A DNA stretch of 64,000 nucleotides from Pythium myriotylum (taxonomy: Eukaryota > Oomycota > Peronosporomycetes > Pythiales > Pythiaceae). Below, piece by piece: positions 10,384 through 20,823 of this stretch. Positions within the stretch are counted from its first letter, which is position 1. Each line of letters begins with the position of its first letter. The stretch lies in assembly GCA_023091665.1 (NCBI GenBank), contig JALJCQ010000014.1, positions 62,001-126,000 on the forward strand, in the 5' to 3' direction. The position numbers were made by a program, and so were the translations under genes. A model generated the notes under the pieces. The model did no database searches, was not told where the DNA came from, and saw only the letters and a list, made by a program, of their open reading frames with translations.

Positions 10384-10449
10384 CCATGTTAGAGCCCAAT
10401 GACCCTAACAAAAATGCCATGTTAGAGCCCAATGACCCTAACAAAAATG
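10384..10449. repeat. Tandem 33 bp repeat at the centre of palindrome A
   Basis: Two exact 33 bp units (10384-10416 and 10417-10449) begin CCATGTTAGAGCCC. The non-palindromic loop of the inverted repeat is 10384-10435 (52 nt). Part of the unit (CAATGACCCTAA) also occurs in the arms beside it. Such microhomology at a fold-back centre fits template switching during replication. Confidence 0.8.
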
Positions 10450-12259
10450 CTTCATTAGGGTCATTGGCCTCTTCAAGGAGACGGTGGACCTTGGCGACGA
10501 CACCAAAAATGAAGCATTTTTGTCGTACTTTTTCTGGAGTCGATACTACAAGCAACCTCATAACGCGCGTCTGCGGCCGCTGTACCACAGGGCTCGCCGC
10601 CTAGCTGACCAGGCCGGTCATCGCGTTCCGCCAGGCGTGTTCATCAGTTTGAAGCTCTCGATTATCGACAACATTAATTAATTTCCTCGAATATCAGCGG
10701 CGATTCTGTCAGTCGCAACTGATGTATAAGTCGTCTCTCGATTCATTGCATCATCCCACACTCGTCCGAGTACGTGATTCATCTGAATGGGTACGGTGTT
10801 CATCAGTTTGGAGAGTTTCAATTATCGATTACGTCAATTTGAATGTTTCTTCGAAGTACCGGTACGACTTTTGCGAATGAGTAACTAGGCCCCCCACGCA
10901 TTCGAGTACGCCCACCCAGCTGGACGTGGCTGGCTGGTTGTGCTAGGAAGACTCGCGTCCAGCTCACCATCCTCGCCCAACAAGAATTGCTTCACCAGCA
11001 ATGGCACCATCGACTGGCCTTCGCACCAGTGAGTCGAGTGGCTCTTCGCTCGCAACGCGAGGTCCAGGGCCAGGTTGAGGAAATTCTCAAGCTGTTGCCG
11101 AGTGGTATCTGCACTGTCAAGGATGAGCCTGTGAAGGCGAGGGAGGCTCGTCGCGTGGGTGAGAAAGTCGACAACGCTGGCACAAAACTCGCAGGGGCGT
11201 TTGTGGTGTCGGTGGCCAGAGTGCGCATGGTAGTACATTTCATGCCGGAGGTTGGAGAAATCGTGGAAGCGCTTCTTGATTTGGAAGTCGGCCGGTCCGT
11301 TTGCACTTGTCTTTGGCGACTCGCTGGCGCCTGTTTTGCCGAGGCCTTGCTGGCTCTTGGTCAAGCGGATATCAATCACATAGTTGCGATGGCCATCTTC
11401 CTTCACGACATCACTGATGCTGATCGACGCGATGCGAGTGAGAGCAGCGAGCACACGCGTGCGCTGCGTCTGGCTCCTGGGCGAGAGCTTGACTTCCTTC
11501 CGGAGTGCTGGCAGCGGATTGGCAGCATGGGCAGGGGAAGAATCCATGTTTGGATGAGGTCGAAGGCTAGAGGCTAGAGGCTTGAGGGGATACGAGCAGA
11601 TCTCGGAGTGAGCCTGGTTCGCCTCAACCGACCAGGTTTCCTCGATGCATATGTACTGCATTTATTCACCTCGCCTCACCTTACCTCACCGGAACGAACA
11701 GAAGACGGTGAGGTAAACCTGGCAGTCCCACGGGCTGGCTCGGGCTTGGAGGCACTCAGGAGCGTTGGTCACGATGGTGGGGTTTCTGAAGCAGCAGAAT
11801 AATCAGCGCAATCCGTGCCTTCTCATCGACATGATGAGACGAGTACTTTCCATTGGTTGTATGTGCACTTTCAGCAGGATCGGATTGGCGGATACTCGAC
11901 TCCCAAGGGCCTTCCTATCAGTTTCACAGGCCGTACTATCAGTGTCATGGGTCTTCCCATCTGCGCGTTTGGCGTGTTCAGCTCCTCTGCCGTCAGCCAT
12001 AGAGATGAGACGGCACTGATACGAAACGCTAAGGCGAGCCGACAAAACAACCCACACTGTCACGACCTGCTCACCAAAGCGTGCGGTGGATTTCTCGGCC
12101 GACACAGCACACTCCCGTGAAAGTGCAGATCAACGAGATTGACGATGTAGCCATTTGTCTCTCGGAAGTCAGTGAGTGTGAGTGTTGCTCTCGGCTCGGC
12201 TCGTCTCGTGGCTCTGCCGTCAGCTCAAGGTATTAGACGCCATCGAGCTGTCCGACAAG
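10436..12259. repeat. Right arm of palindrome A
   Basis: This is the mirror of 8560-10383. It holds the minus-strand PX gene (10885-11547). Diverged homology continues to about 12402 and resumes inside the SWEET gene at 13202. The arm region 11548-12259 has no other gene that I can support. Confidence 0.85.
10885..11547 (-). CDS. Small PX-like protein, palindrome right arm
   Basis: This is the exact inverted copy of the gene at 9272-9934 (220 residues) with the same PX signature and H-x4-H-x6-C-x2-C insert. The two genes converge on the palindrome centre, with their stop codons about 950 bp apart. If the palindrome is real, convergent transcripts could form complementary RNA only by reading through the centre. 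If it is an assembly artefact, only one of the two genes exists. Confidence 0.7.
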   Translation of the reverse strand: MDSSPAHAANPLPALRKEVKLSPRSQTQRTRVLAALTRIASISISDVVKEDGHRNYVIDIRLTKSQQGLGKTGASESPKTSANGPADFQIKKRFHDFSNLRHEMYYHAHSGHRHHKRPCEFCASVVDFLTHATSLPRLHRLILDSADTTRQQLENFLNLALDLALRAKSHSTHWCEGQSMVPLLVKQFLLGEDGELDASLPSTTSQPRPAGWAYSNAWGA

Positions 12260-12492
12260 TTACTAGTATTCTCGCTCCCACATCCTTCTCAAGGGATAGG
12301 ACGGTCGACATACATCGATTAACGAGCGGACAAGCTTCACGACAAGAATACAGACTGCGTACTAACTAGACGTTTCGTGCCAGCGCTTGCTTGCGCATTC
12401 ACACCTTGCATACCATGACGCTTCATCGGCAACCACGCGTGGATGGAATTGCAGTTTGCAGAGACCTCGGTTGTCGGGCCGATGCTCGATGC

Positions 12493-12507
12493 CCATTTCC
12501 CAAACTT
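12493..12507 (+). promoter_or_regulatory. Oomycete initiator-like element upstream of SWEET
   Basis: CCATTTCCCAAACTT fits the initiator consensus TCAYTYYNCAWTT except for the first base. It lies 34 nt upstream of the ATG at 12541, consistent with the short 5' leaders of oomycete genes. Confidence 0.35.
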
Positions 12508-12540
12508 TCGTCATCGACGCTAGCCAGCAGACGACACAAA

Positions 12541-13405
12541 ATGGGCGTGCTCCTCGACGTCTTCCGCGTGCTCTCGTCTTGCGGATCCACATGCATGATC
12601 TTGAGCGTCGCCCCGACGATGTACCAGATCCAGAGAACTCGCATGACGGGCCACATGCCGATCACACCTCTGGCTACTATGCTCATCAACTGCCACCTCT
12701 GGTGAGATCGACTGCTCGAAACTCGCACGTGGTGTGCAAATGCTGACACTCGGGACTCCGTCTCGATCTAGGATGATGTACGGTTTACTCGACGGCAACT
12801 ACCTCCCGCTCTTCTCCACTTTCCTCTTCGGCGACCTGGCCTCGCTTGTCTATATCTCCATCTACTATCGCCATACGACACAAAAGTCCTTCGTCAACAA
12901 GATCCTCGCCGCGTGCGCGTGTGTGCTGGCAATCACGACCACGTACGCCGTGCTCGGTGGACTCGGGTACACTGGTCAGTCTCGTGACGCCGTCACCAAG
13001 ACCATGGGATACGTCGGCATCGTTGCGGCCTTCCTATTGTACGGCTCGCCCTTCGAGAAGATCGCCCTCGTGTTCAAGTTTCGATGCGGAGTCTTCATCC
13101 CGATCCAGATGGTCGTCGTCGGTGCCGTCAACAGTGCCGTGTGGGTGGTCTACAGTCTGCTGCTGGGTGACTGGTTTCTCTTTGGACCCAATTTGTTCAC
13201 ACTGACGATGGGGCTCGTGCAAATCGCCGTGTATGTGGTATTCCACCCTGAGACCCACCCTCTACCGGCCGATATGGAACTGGCTTTGGTGGCGAAGCCT
13301 CAAGATGCTAAGAACGATATGACGAGCGATGTGGCCGGGAAAGCATACAGGAAGCTCCCGTCTCCGGACGTGTCTCTTGCTGAGTCGAAGTATTGCCACG
13401 CCTAA
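12541..13405 (+). CDS. SWEET (MtN3/saliva) sugar transporter 1
   Basis: The exons are 12541-12701 and 12772-13405; the 70 bp intron (GTGAGA...TAG) splits the Trp codon at the end of exon 1. The predicted protein has 264 residues with seven membrane helices as two triple-helix MtN3 repeats joined by one linker helix. SWEETs move sugars down their gradient across the plasma or vacuolar membrane. Exon 1 is 161 nt, exactly as in three other SWEET genes of this window. The C-terminal tail is hydrophilic. An inverted, mostly deleted copy sits at 8215-8407 on the other side of palindrome A. The substrate cannot be told from sequence. Confidence 0.9.
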
Positions 13406-13739
13406 ATGGAGTTTCTTCTTTGTTCACGAGCCGACCGATGTCGAATGTAGGATCTTGTAGTAGAACAAGTATTCTCGTACCATACAAACGAAGCCTCGTT
13501 GCACTGCTCGTGTGTTCTGTGGACGATAATTTGCGTCAACTTCTTCGCGCTTTTGACTAACTTCGCGCAGGCAGCTTACGGACGACCGAATATCATTTTA
13601 GTAAAAGCATCTCAGATGTTCGCATGATTTTTCCCGCGACCGGGAGATCCACGATCAGAAACAACTCAACGTAATACTTCAATGCAATCATTTTTCACTT
13701 TCTACGTGTAATTCCCAAGCACACCCTGGGCTTCGATCC
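13406..13739. other. Intergenic, convergent 3' ends
   Basis: This spacer lies between the SWEET 1 stop and the stop of the minus-strand acetyltransferase. Its first 45 bp match the DNA beside the eroded SWEET copy at 8161-8214. Nothing else was recognised. Confidence 0.6.
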
Positions 13740-14207
13740 CTAGCTGTCGAAGGTGGTCGGCTCGTGGGTCTTGATCATCATGCAGTGCTTCATGCCTCCT
13801 TCCATGTACACCTCGTCGTTGGCCACAACGTAGCCGCACTTTTCGTAGAAGCCTTTCTTGTCACACTGCGCCGACAGCACGAAGGTGTCGGCCTCGTCTC
13901 GCAGGAGTGCCTCCACCTGCGTGAGCAGTGCGATGCCGTGGCCCTTCCCACGCGACTTGTCGAGCACAGCGACCCGACCGACCTTGGCCTTGCGTAGCGA
14001 CGGCGTGATCAAACAACGCGATGTCGCAACATACTCTCCGGTCTCCGTGTCGCGTCCTAGGAAATGGCGTGTCGTGGGCTCAAAGTCCTTGTCGTCGCTC
14101 TCATGTGAGACCGGCACGTTCTGGCCGACCACAAAAACTTCGTGGCGGATCGCTCGCGAGATCTCGATGGCTTCGAGCGAATCCACGAGCGTGACTTCGA
14201 GTGGCAT
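13740..14207 (-). CDS. GNAT-family N-acetyltransferase
   Basis: The predicted protein has 155 residues in one exon. The core motif A runs VGRVAVLDKSRGKGHGIALL, with the R-G-K-G-H-G loop that holds acetyl-CoA pyrophosphate. It is preceded by a strand with the TGEYVATSR pattern and followed by the FYEKCGY motif B typical of ElaA/YjcF-like small GNATs. The length suits a single-domain enzyme. It probably transfers an acetyl group to a small amine or peptide; the substrate is unknown. It stands alone among the amplified families of this window. Confidence 0.85.
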   Translation of the reverse strand: MPLEVTLVDSLEAIEISRAIRHEVFVVGQNVPVSHESDDKDFEPTTRHFLGRDTETGEYVATSRCLITPSLRKAKVGRVAVLDKSRGKGHGIALLTQVEALLRDEADTFVLSAQCDKKGFYEKCGYVVANDEVYMEGGMKHCMMIKTHEPTTFDS

Positions 14208-14559
14208 CGTGGGAGCAGTCGCAATTGCTAAATGGGCGTGATGGTTTTCGGTGCTGCTTCAGGATCCGCGATTGCGCGAGCGTGGCCTTCCCATCATGTC
14301 GACTGGTCGTCCGACCAAACGGGCCATTGGTCGAAATGTTGACCAGAGAGCTCGTGACGTCACGAATATCACATATAAAAGGCTTTAGAACAGAACATTC
14401 ACTGTGTATATGAAATATGATGACATGAATTAAAGTGATCGATTGGTTTCAATAGGTGTAGCTGCTGTTGTCGTCTCATCATGTGTTCAGACGGCATCTA
14501 TGGCCACCCGTAATCGTCGTCTCATCAGTCTCCATTGCATTTTCCTGTTCTTGAAGAGA
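14208..14559. other. Intergenic region
   Basis: It lies between the GNAT start and the 3' end of the next PX gene. A TATA-like ACATATAAAAGGC occurs at about 14370-14382. It lies 163 bp from the GNAT start but reads in the other orientation, so it is probably unrelated. No gene is visible. Confidence 0.5.
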
Positions 14560-15189
14560 TCACACCAGGGCCAGCACGACTCCGTTGGGACCCCACATGT
14601 CCTCTTCCCGACGCCTGACCGACTGACTCGCGTCTTCCTCGCCAGCGTCCCCCAACAGGAATTGCTTGACTTTGACAGGCACCATTTCGCGACCTTCGCA
14701 CAGTTTCCCACTGTGCTGCCGCTCGTTCAACGCGAGTTCGAGTGCCAAATTGAGAAAACTCGCGAGTTGAACTCTCAACGAGTCGGTTGAGCTGAAGATC
14801 ACGTGGTGCGTGTGAGGCACGCACCGCGAGTGCGAGAGCCGGTCGACGACGTTGGCACAAAATCGGCATGGGTTCTTTTGATCTAGGTGACCTGACCGCG
14901 CGTGGTAGAACATCTCGCGCTGGAGATTCGTGAACTCGGAGAAACGGTGCTTGGTCTGGATCTGGATCGCTGGTCCAGTGATGGCGGCGAGCTGAGTTGG
15001 CAGTCGCTGGACGTCATTCGCGAGAGTAATATCGATGACGAAGAGCTTCTGGCTGTCTTCTCTGACGTAATCACTGACGGTAACCGAGGTGATACGGCCG
15101 AGTGCTGCTTGAACGCGCTTCAGCTGCGGCTGGCGCTCGACGGCCACCGTTGCAGTCGTCTGCAGTGAGGTCAATTGGGTCGAGGCCAT
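14560..15189 (-). CDS. Small PX-like protein
   Basis: The predicted protein has 209 residues, one exon, starting at MASTQ. The PX signature reads HRFSEF, and the conserved insert reads YHARSGHLDQKNPCRFC, giving H-x4-H-x6-C-x2-C. The C-terminal block CEGREMVPVKVKQFLLG is shared with all PX genes here. It is closest to the gene at 30097, both in the N-terminal region and in the REEDMWGP tail. On the minus strand it follows the bZIP/START gene at 15604-17054; the related pair at 30-32 kb has the opposite order. An initiator-like TCACTCTCCATC lies about 30 nt upstream of the start. Confidence 0.78.
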   Translation of the reverse strand: MASTQLTSLQTTATVAVERQPQLKRVQAALGRITSVTVSDYVREDSQKLFVIDITLANDVQRLPTQLAAITGPAIQIQTKHRFSEFTNLQREMFYHARSGHLDQKNPCRFCANVVDRLSHSRCVPHTHHVIFSSTDSLRVQLASFLNLALELALNERQHSGKLCEGREMVPVKVKQFLLGDAGEEDASQSVRRREEDMWGPNGVVLALV

Positions 15190-15603
15190 TCTGTTCTTTG
15201 GCAAGGCTGGTCGAAGGATGGAGAGTGAGACGATCCACCTGAACCCAAACCCACATTGAGGGTCGGACAAGAGCACTGGATGATTGGTCTGTAGGTGTTT
15301 TTGGCAATCTTTTTCGTTAGAAGGCGGCTTGATTGGCGATATTAGCCATGTGTTCTCCACTTGTCGATGACACAAAGTAATCTATTCAAGTGGAGTACAA
15401 GCTGGGTTTGCTTCACGTTAGAATCTGTTATGTCGAGGTAGAACTGTAGGTTACATCCACCTCCTGAGAGCTGTCAACTTTTGCCAAATGAGTCCAGTTT
15501 CTTATCTGTGAATGCCACGCGAGTTCTTTGCGGTTGCCGACATTGCTTTTGGGCACGCTTCATTGACAACGCGAGCTTTTTATGATAGCGACCGCGCCTG
15601 CTT
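15190..15603. other. Intergenic region
   Basis: This 414 bp separates the bZIP/START stop from the PX start on the minus strand and must contain the PX promoter. No gene is visible. Confidence 0.5.
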
Positions 15604-17054
15604 TCATTTATTTAGATCCTTTATCAAACGCGAAGCGAGGAGCTGCTCGTCCAGTAAAATGTTTTCGATTCGCTGTCGCCACATGGCCATTCCTGCGGCC
15701 GTGGATCCAAGTATGCACTCGACGAGCCGCCCAATATCGTAATGAGCGTCATTGCTGTGGCTTCCATCTCCTTTGAACTCGGGTGTGATGAAATAGCAAG
15801 ATCGCAGTACCGTAAGCGGTGAAAATGCGTCCACGTCGACTTGTTCAGTGGTATTCCCAGGCCGCAACACCATGCACCCCCACTCACGCATGTCATATCC
15901 AGAGAACGGCAGCCCACCGAACTCAACGGGCTGCGACAGAGCACTCCACGCGATAACCACGCATTCTCGCTCGATATATCGACGCAAGACTTGCTTGTGC
16001 TTGACTATTACGCTCATACCCTTCGCCATGCGCTCAATTCCGCTGGTCTCGATGACAGTGTCTTCGACGGAAGTGTTCTCCTATGTGGTGTAAATCAAAA
16101 CATTAGCTCAGAGTCAGCTGGAATAAGAGTTGATGCACGAACCACGTTATGCCGCTCGTAATAGAGTCGCGACGGGAATGGCATATGATTCTTCTTGTAG
16201 GAAAAATACTCCCACGCAGCTTTGCTGGCGGCATCGAGTGCAAACGGCATGAGATCGGTCGCAAAAACTTCGACAAGTGATCCTCTGTTAGCTGTGCGCA
16301 CCCCAGGTTCTGCGTCCCCGCTATCGATCAGCATACTGGCTTGTGAATAGATCGACTCGACGTGGTGCAGCAGCATCTGGAGAATGGATTTGTCGGCCTC
16401 GTCGACCGTGTCGGTGACCACGCCGCTCGCCACGACAGCGAGCCCACAATCCTCAAAACTGCGCGTGATGGATCGTTTGTTCAGCACGACCTCGAGGCTC
16501 TTAGCGATCTTGAGCTGCGTCTCCAGCGCGACCCGTAGTTTCGCGTTCTCCGTCTCCACGCGGCGTCGCTCGTCCTGCTGCCTTCTCGCGATTTTCTGCC
16601 ATATACCGGGCGCCACTTGAGGCACACAGCTAATTCTTTTGTCTTTTCGACATATAATGCGTGGCTTTGCATTACCGTATCGCAGACGCGCGAGCTCGGT
16701 CTCCATTTCAACGACCTTGCGTCTCAGGTACGCAATTTCGTGACGCCGCTCGTTGCGCGCCTTGTTCGAGTTGTACGCTGCTGGTCTCTTCTTCCCACGC
16801 TTGTCTCTTCTAGCAGAAGGAGCCGGCGCCTTTGTTATCGCACCGGGCGTCTCCGATGCCTCGCCTGACAAATCGTCGCGCTCGTCCGACGCGAAGAACA
16901 TCGAGAACTGGGCTCTCGGCGAGTCCGCGAGCAGCAAATCCGCGAGCAAAAAGTCTGCGTCGCCCAGTGGCGTGGAGATCTGCAGCGCAGAGGCGTCGAC
17001 GGCGTCGTCCGGTTCGTCCCGAAGCAGCGCATCCAGTGGATGGTCGTCGGCCAT
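15604..17054 (-). CDS. bZIP-like transcription factor with START-like C-terminus
   Basis: The exons are 17054-16143 and 16080-15604; the 62 bp intron (GTTCGT...TAG) joins in phase 0. The predicted protein has 462 residues. It has an acidic N-terminus (MADDHPLDALL, ADFLLADLLLAD) and then a basic region, YNSNKARNERRHE, with the bZIP N-x7-R spacing. A short zipper follows (AYLRRKVVEMETELARL), then a second charged helix rich in ERRR. The rest, including exon 2, resembles a START-like domain that all five paralogues share. It is probably a DNA-binding regulator responsive to a hydrophobic ligand, but ligand binding is inference. Similar Phytophthora proteins are, from memory, often labelled M96 mating-specific family; I could not check this. 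Confidence 0.75.
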
Positions 17055-17475
17055 TTTCTCGACGGTCTCCGATAATCAGCGAGGTGACTCCACGTAAGTG
17101 CTGAATAACATATTCTAATATGTAAAGTGGAACGAGTTGAGGTGCAGTGATCAATACAGTATTGAGAGGAGATATTTCCGGTGCTCGACCTCGTTTCCAT
17201 GGTGTTCTCGCTCGTTGCAGCGTGAGCTATGACAGCTACCACTGCGTCTGAGAGACAGGAAGTCAAATTTGGGATCCTAGCTCACGTGCTGGCTTCTGGT
17301 CTTCGACGGCACGCTAGAAAAGGCTGGTTGGCCTGCTAGGAACTCGAAACCTGCTCGTGTACAAGGGTACCAATCCAGTCGATCCAACAGACCGAGTCCG
17401 CTTCAGGGAACGTATTCCATTCACTTCATGGATCATTATTTAATCTGATCGTCAGGATAAATCCTCCGCGGCCTG
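17055..17475. other. Intergenic region
   Basis: This is the promoter side of the bZIP/START gene and the 3' flank of the next PX gene, 421 bp. No gene or clear motif was recognised. Confidence 0.5.
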
Positions 17476-18096
17476 TCACAGGGAGTACGGTTCCCCCCAC
17501 GTGTATCCGTCGTGGCTTCCCGCGAGACTCCTGTCGACCTCTCCGTCGTCGCCGAGCAGGAATTTCTTGACGAGCACGGGCACCATCTCGCGTCCTTCGC
17601 ACGTCGCGTCGGTCGAGTGGCGGTCAAACATGGCGAGTCGCCAAGCCATCCGCAAAAAGTTGGTGAGCTCGAGGTTCGTCGTGGTCTCACTTGCGAACGT
17701 GAGCTTCAGCGCGTTCGGCAAGTATGGCGACGTCGCGAGCGCTTCCTGCACCTTAGCACAGAAGCGGCAGGCTGGACGCACGTGCGGGTCCGAGTGGTTT
17801 GCACGCGTGTGGTAGCGCATCTCGGCACTCAGGTTGGAGAAGTCGTTGTACCGGTGCCTCGTACGCAGTCGCACGGCCATGCCGTCGGTCTGGAGATCGA
17901 TGTCGATCACGTACACGCGATGGCCGTCTTCTCGCACTGACTTGTTAATGCGGATCGACGTGATGCGCCCGAGTGCCTCGCGCACGCGGTTGAGCTGCGT
18001 GGGCTTCTCAGAGACCAGCACGGCATCGGGGATCGGCACGGCCACGGCCATCGGGTAGGAGGCGTCGGCGCTTGGTGGCGGTGGTGTTAACTCCAT
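17476..18096 (-). CDS. Small PX-like protein, divergent member
   Basis: The predicted protein has 206 residues starting at MELTPPPP; an in-frame Met 22 codons upstream (18162) is possible. It has ALGRITSIRI, YVIDIDL and the RHRYNDF signature of PX domains. The histidine/cysteine insert is kept but two residues longer (H-x4-H-x8-C-x2-C), and the CEGREMVPVLVKKFLLGDDGE block follows. It is more diverged from the genes at 14560 and 30097 than those are from each other. Confidence 0.78.
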   Translation of the reverse strand: MELTPPPPSADASYPMAVAVPIPDAVLVSEKPTQLNRVREALGRITSIRINKSVREDGHRVYVIDIDLQTDGMAVRLRTRHRYNDFSNLSAEMRYHTRANHSDPHVRPACRFCAKVQEALATSPYLPNALKLTFASETTTNLELTNFLRMAWRLAMFDRHSTDATCEGREMVPVLVKKFLLGDDGEVDRSLAGSHDGYTWGEPYSL

Positions 18097-18414
18097 GGCG
18101 AGAAAAGAACTGGCTGATCGGTCGCCTCGACGTAGTGAGCGAGACACTTCGGAACCCAGCATTTCGACTCTGATGTGGATGTTATGGGTGGGAGTGCGTA
18201 CCCATTTGTCACAACTTGAGTTCTCTCTATGTCACGTTTGACACGACGACGGGTTCAACGGGTGGGCTGAATGAGCGGGTTGGACTGGAGAGAGGAACCC
18301 GACCCACCACGGGTTTCGTGTTGAAGTTGGAAGTCTACTTGATTGATACGACGGCAGCGTCGGTCCGTTTTGAGTTTATCGCACACTGTGGGTTTTACTC
18401 GGTAGTAAACCAAT
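18097..18414. other. Divergent promoter region
   Basis: This 318 bp lies between the minus-strand PX start and the plus-strand SWEET 2 start, so it probably serves both genes. No clear motif was recognised. Confidence 0.45.
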
Positions 18415-19229
18415 ATGAGCTGGCTGCTCGACGTCTTCCGTGTGTTGTCCTCGTGTGGAGCTGGTGTGCTAATCCTGAGCCTCGTGCCAGCGACGCTCGA
18501 GATCTTCAAGAACAAGACCACGGGTCCCTTGCCCTTTTCGCCGCTTGTCGCGATGCTGATCAACTCCCATCTCTGGTAAACTCTGCGTGTCGTGTCGTAG
18601 CCGGTGGCAAGTCGGAGGCGTAACACTTATGTGGGCTACCATGAGGCAGGGTATTGTACGGATATCTCACCGAGAATTTTTTCCCGCTGCTTGCAACGTT
18701 TGCCTTCGGAGATGTCGTCTCCGTTTTCTACATCATCGTCTACTACCGCTTCTGCAGTGATCGCGTCTACACCAACAGAATCTTCGGTGCCGGGATGTTG
18801 ATCATCGCAGCTACGACCGCATACACTGTGCTGGGAGTCCTTGCGTACACACACCAGTCGCGATCGTCCGTCGCTGACGTCATGGGCTATCTCAGCAACG
18901 CTGCATCGTTGTTTTTGTCGCTCTCCCCGTTTGAGAAAATCCGGCTTGTCATCAAACACAAGAGTGCCGCGTTTATCCCCATCCACCTGGTCGTCGTTCG
19001 AACTGTGAACGGCCTAGTGTGGGCCGTGTACAGTTTATTGCTCGACGACTGGTTCCTCTTCGGCCCGAGCGCCTTTACTCTCGTCGTTGGCATCATCCAG
19101 ATCGCATACTATGTCGTCTATCACCCATCGTCGCATCCCTTGCCCGTCCAGTTCGCCGCCGTGGAGTCACCGATCCGCGTGGGTGTCGACGAAGAACTTA
19201 AAGTTGTCTACAGCGAACAAGCCAAGTAA
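18415..19229 (+). CDS. SWEET sugar transporter 2
   Basis: The exons are 18415-18575 and 18650-19229; the 74 bp intron (GTAAAC...CAG) interrupts the Trp codon. The predicted protein has 246 residues with seven helices in two MtN3 repeats. Exon 1 starts MSWLLDVFRVLSSCGAG, very like SWEET 1. Conserved blocks include YGYLTENFFPL, SPFEKI and SLLLDDWFLFGPSAF. It is followed by a closely related SWEET at 19689 in the same direction, which implies tandem duplication. Confidence 0.9.
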
Positions 19230-19688
19230 ATGAGCTGGCTACTTTGAACTATTGCTACATCTTAACCAGAAGAATTTGATAGGTATCTGTGCTTGATCGT
19301 GCTTTGGCCCATGGTCAACCTGTCCTGTCTGGTCTTGACTGCCGAGCCGCGCGAACTTCTGAGGCCTGGATGTCATTCTGTGCGTTCTCGATTAGAACGG
19401 AATCGCATACTAAACATTAGATTTCTCGAGACGGTAATCATTTGTTAGGGACTGATAATGTGTTCGCTCATAAACCTCAAGACAGCCATCGCCAAAGAGG
19501 AAGGGAGACAGTTCCAGCTTGCCGTCAGCACTCTTGATATGACGGCAAGGATTTACCTGCCAAAATCTATGGCTTGCCGAGAGGTGATAATTTCTCCATC
19601 ACGATCCGAAAGGACACTCGGACAAACCTCAGTTCGGAATATCTCCCACTTGCCACCAAGCGGCCTCCTCCTCTTCCCAGTACCCTCC
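19230..19688. other. Intergenic region between tandem SWEET genes
   Basis: This 459 bp holds no supportable gene and must contain the promoter of the third SWEET gene. No clear initiator match was found. Confidence 0.5.
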
Positions 19689-20537
19689 ATGGGTTGGCTT
19701 CTTGATGTATTTCGGGTCTTGTCTTCCTTTGGCACGACGCTACTGATTCTGAGCGTCGTGCCCACTACCTTCGACATCTACAAGAAGAAATCCACGGGCC
19801 ACATGCCCTTTATGCCACTCGTCGCGCTGCTCACGAATTGCCATCTCTGGTGAGTAAACCTTTTTGCATACTTCCTCCACGCAGTCTTCTCATCGTGTGC
19901 CCACCTTGGCCAGGCTGTTGTACGGCTACCTCAGTGATAATTACTTCCCTCTGGTTGCAACCTTCGTCTTCGGCGATGTCGCTTCGATTGTCTACATCTG
20001 CATCTTTGTCGGTACTGCAGCGATCGATCCTACACCAACAGGTTTCTTGCGTGTGGTGGTGGACTTCTCTTCCTTGCCACTGCGTATGCTATAATCGGAG
20101 AATTGGGCTACACGAACCAGTCGTCAAACGGTGTCGCTCAGACAATGGGCTACATCGGAGATGTGACGTCACTAATGCTTTCGCTCTCTCCATTCGAAAA
20201 AGTGGCCTTGGTCATCAAGTACAAGTGCGCAGTCTTCATCCCGATCGACGTGGTCGTCGTGAGGGCTCTCAATGGTTTGGTTTGGACGATTTACAGTCTC
20301 TTGCTGGGCGACTGGTTCCTCTTCGGTCCCAACATGTTCACCTTCGTAGTCGGCGTGGTGCAGATCGTATTCTACGTCGCGTACCATCCGTCATCACACC
20401 CACTGCCGCCGGAGTATGAGCAATACATGGCTGCGAAACAGCTCCAATCAAGAGAGGCCAAATCGCCGACCATGGACGAACCGATCAGCTCCTACGAGCC
20501 CCAGCACTCGCCCATGCACGCCACCTCAAACGCGTAG
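19689..20537 (+). pseudogene. SWEET sugar transporter 3 with a one-base frameshift
   Basis: Exon 1 is 19689-19849 (161 nt, starting MGWLLDVFRVLSSFG). The intron is 19850-19913 and exon 2 runs to 20537. The frame is right through the second helix (YGYLSDNYFPL, GDVASIVYICIF). It is then lost near 20010, where one base is missing relative to SWEET 2. The other frame carries the rest intact (GYTNQSS, SPFEKVAL, SLLLGDWFLFGPNMF). The remainder has no stop and looks well preserved, so this is either a very recent pseudogene, an allele, or a sequencing error. If the base is restored by re-sequencing, it is an ordinary seven-helix SWEET of about 246 residues. Confidence 0.8.
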
Positions 20538-20823
20538 AATCGCCCATATTGCTGCTCGCGTTCTTGTCACCGGCAATACGGGCCAAATTCGAGCAACATT
20601 AAAACCAAACTAACATCAGCTTTTTTTCAACTTTGACTGCATCAAAAAATCGCCGAATTATTGTGGTATCTTCCGGTTCATTGAGCTCGACAACTTCAAC
20701 ATCACCAGCATCATCGGTTACAAATAATGGGTAGTGCAAATACCCAACGTTGGGTTGCATCGTTTGATTGATTGAAATACGAATTGTGAGAACGTTCCTT
20801 CCTCACAGAAAGCAATCGGAAAC
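20538..20823. other. Intergenic region upstream of the CRN pseudogene
   Basis: This 286 bp is AT-richer than its neighbours. No motif was identified with confidence. Confidence 0.45.

Noticed and set aside
10361..10588. Short open frames with MLEPNDPNKNA-type repeats at the palindrome centre
   Set aside because: They arise from the tandem 33 bp repeat and its mirror image, with no sign of coding selection.
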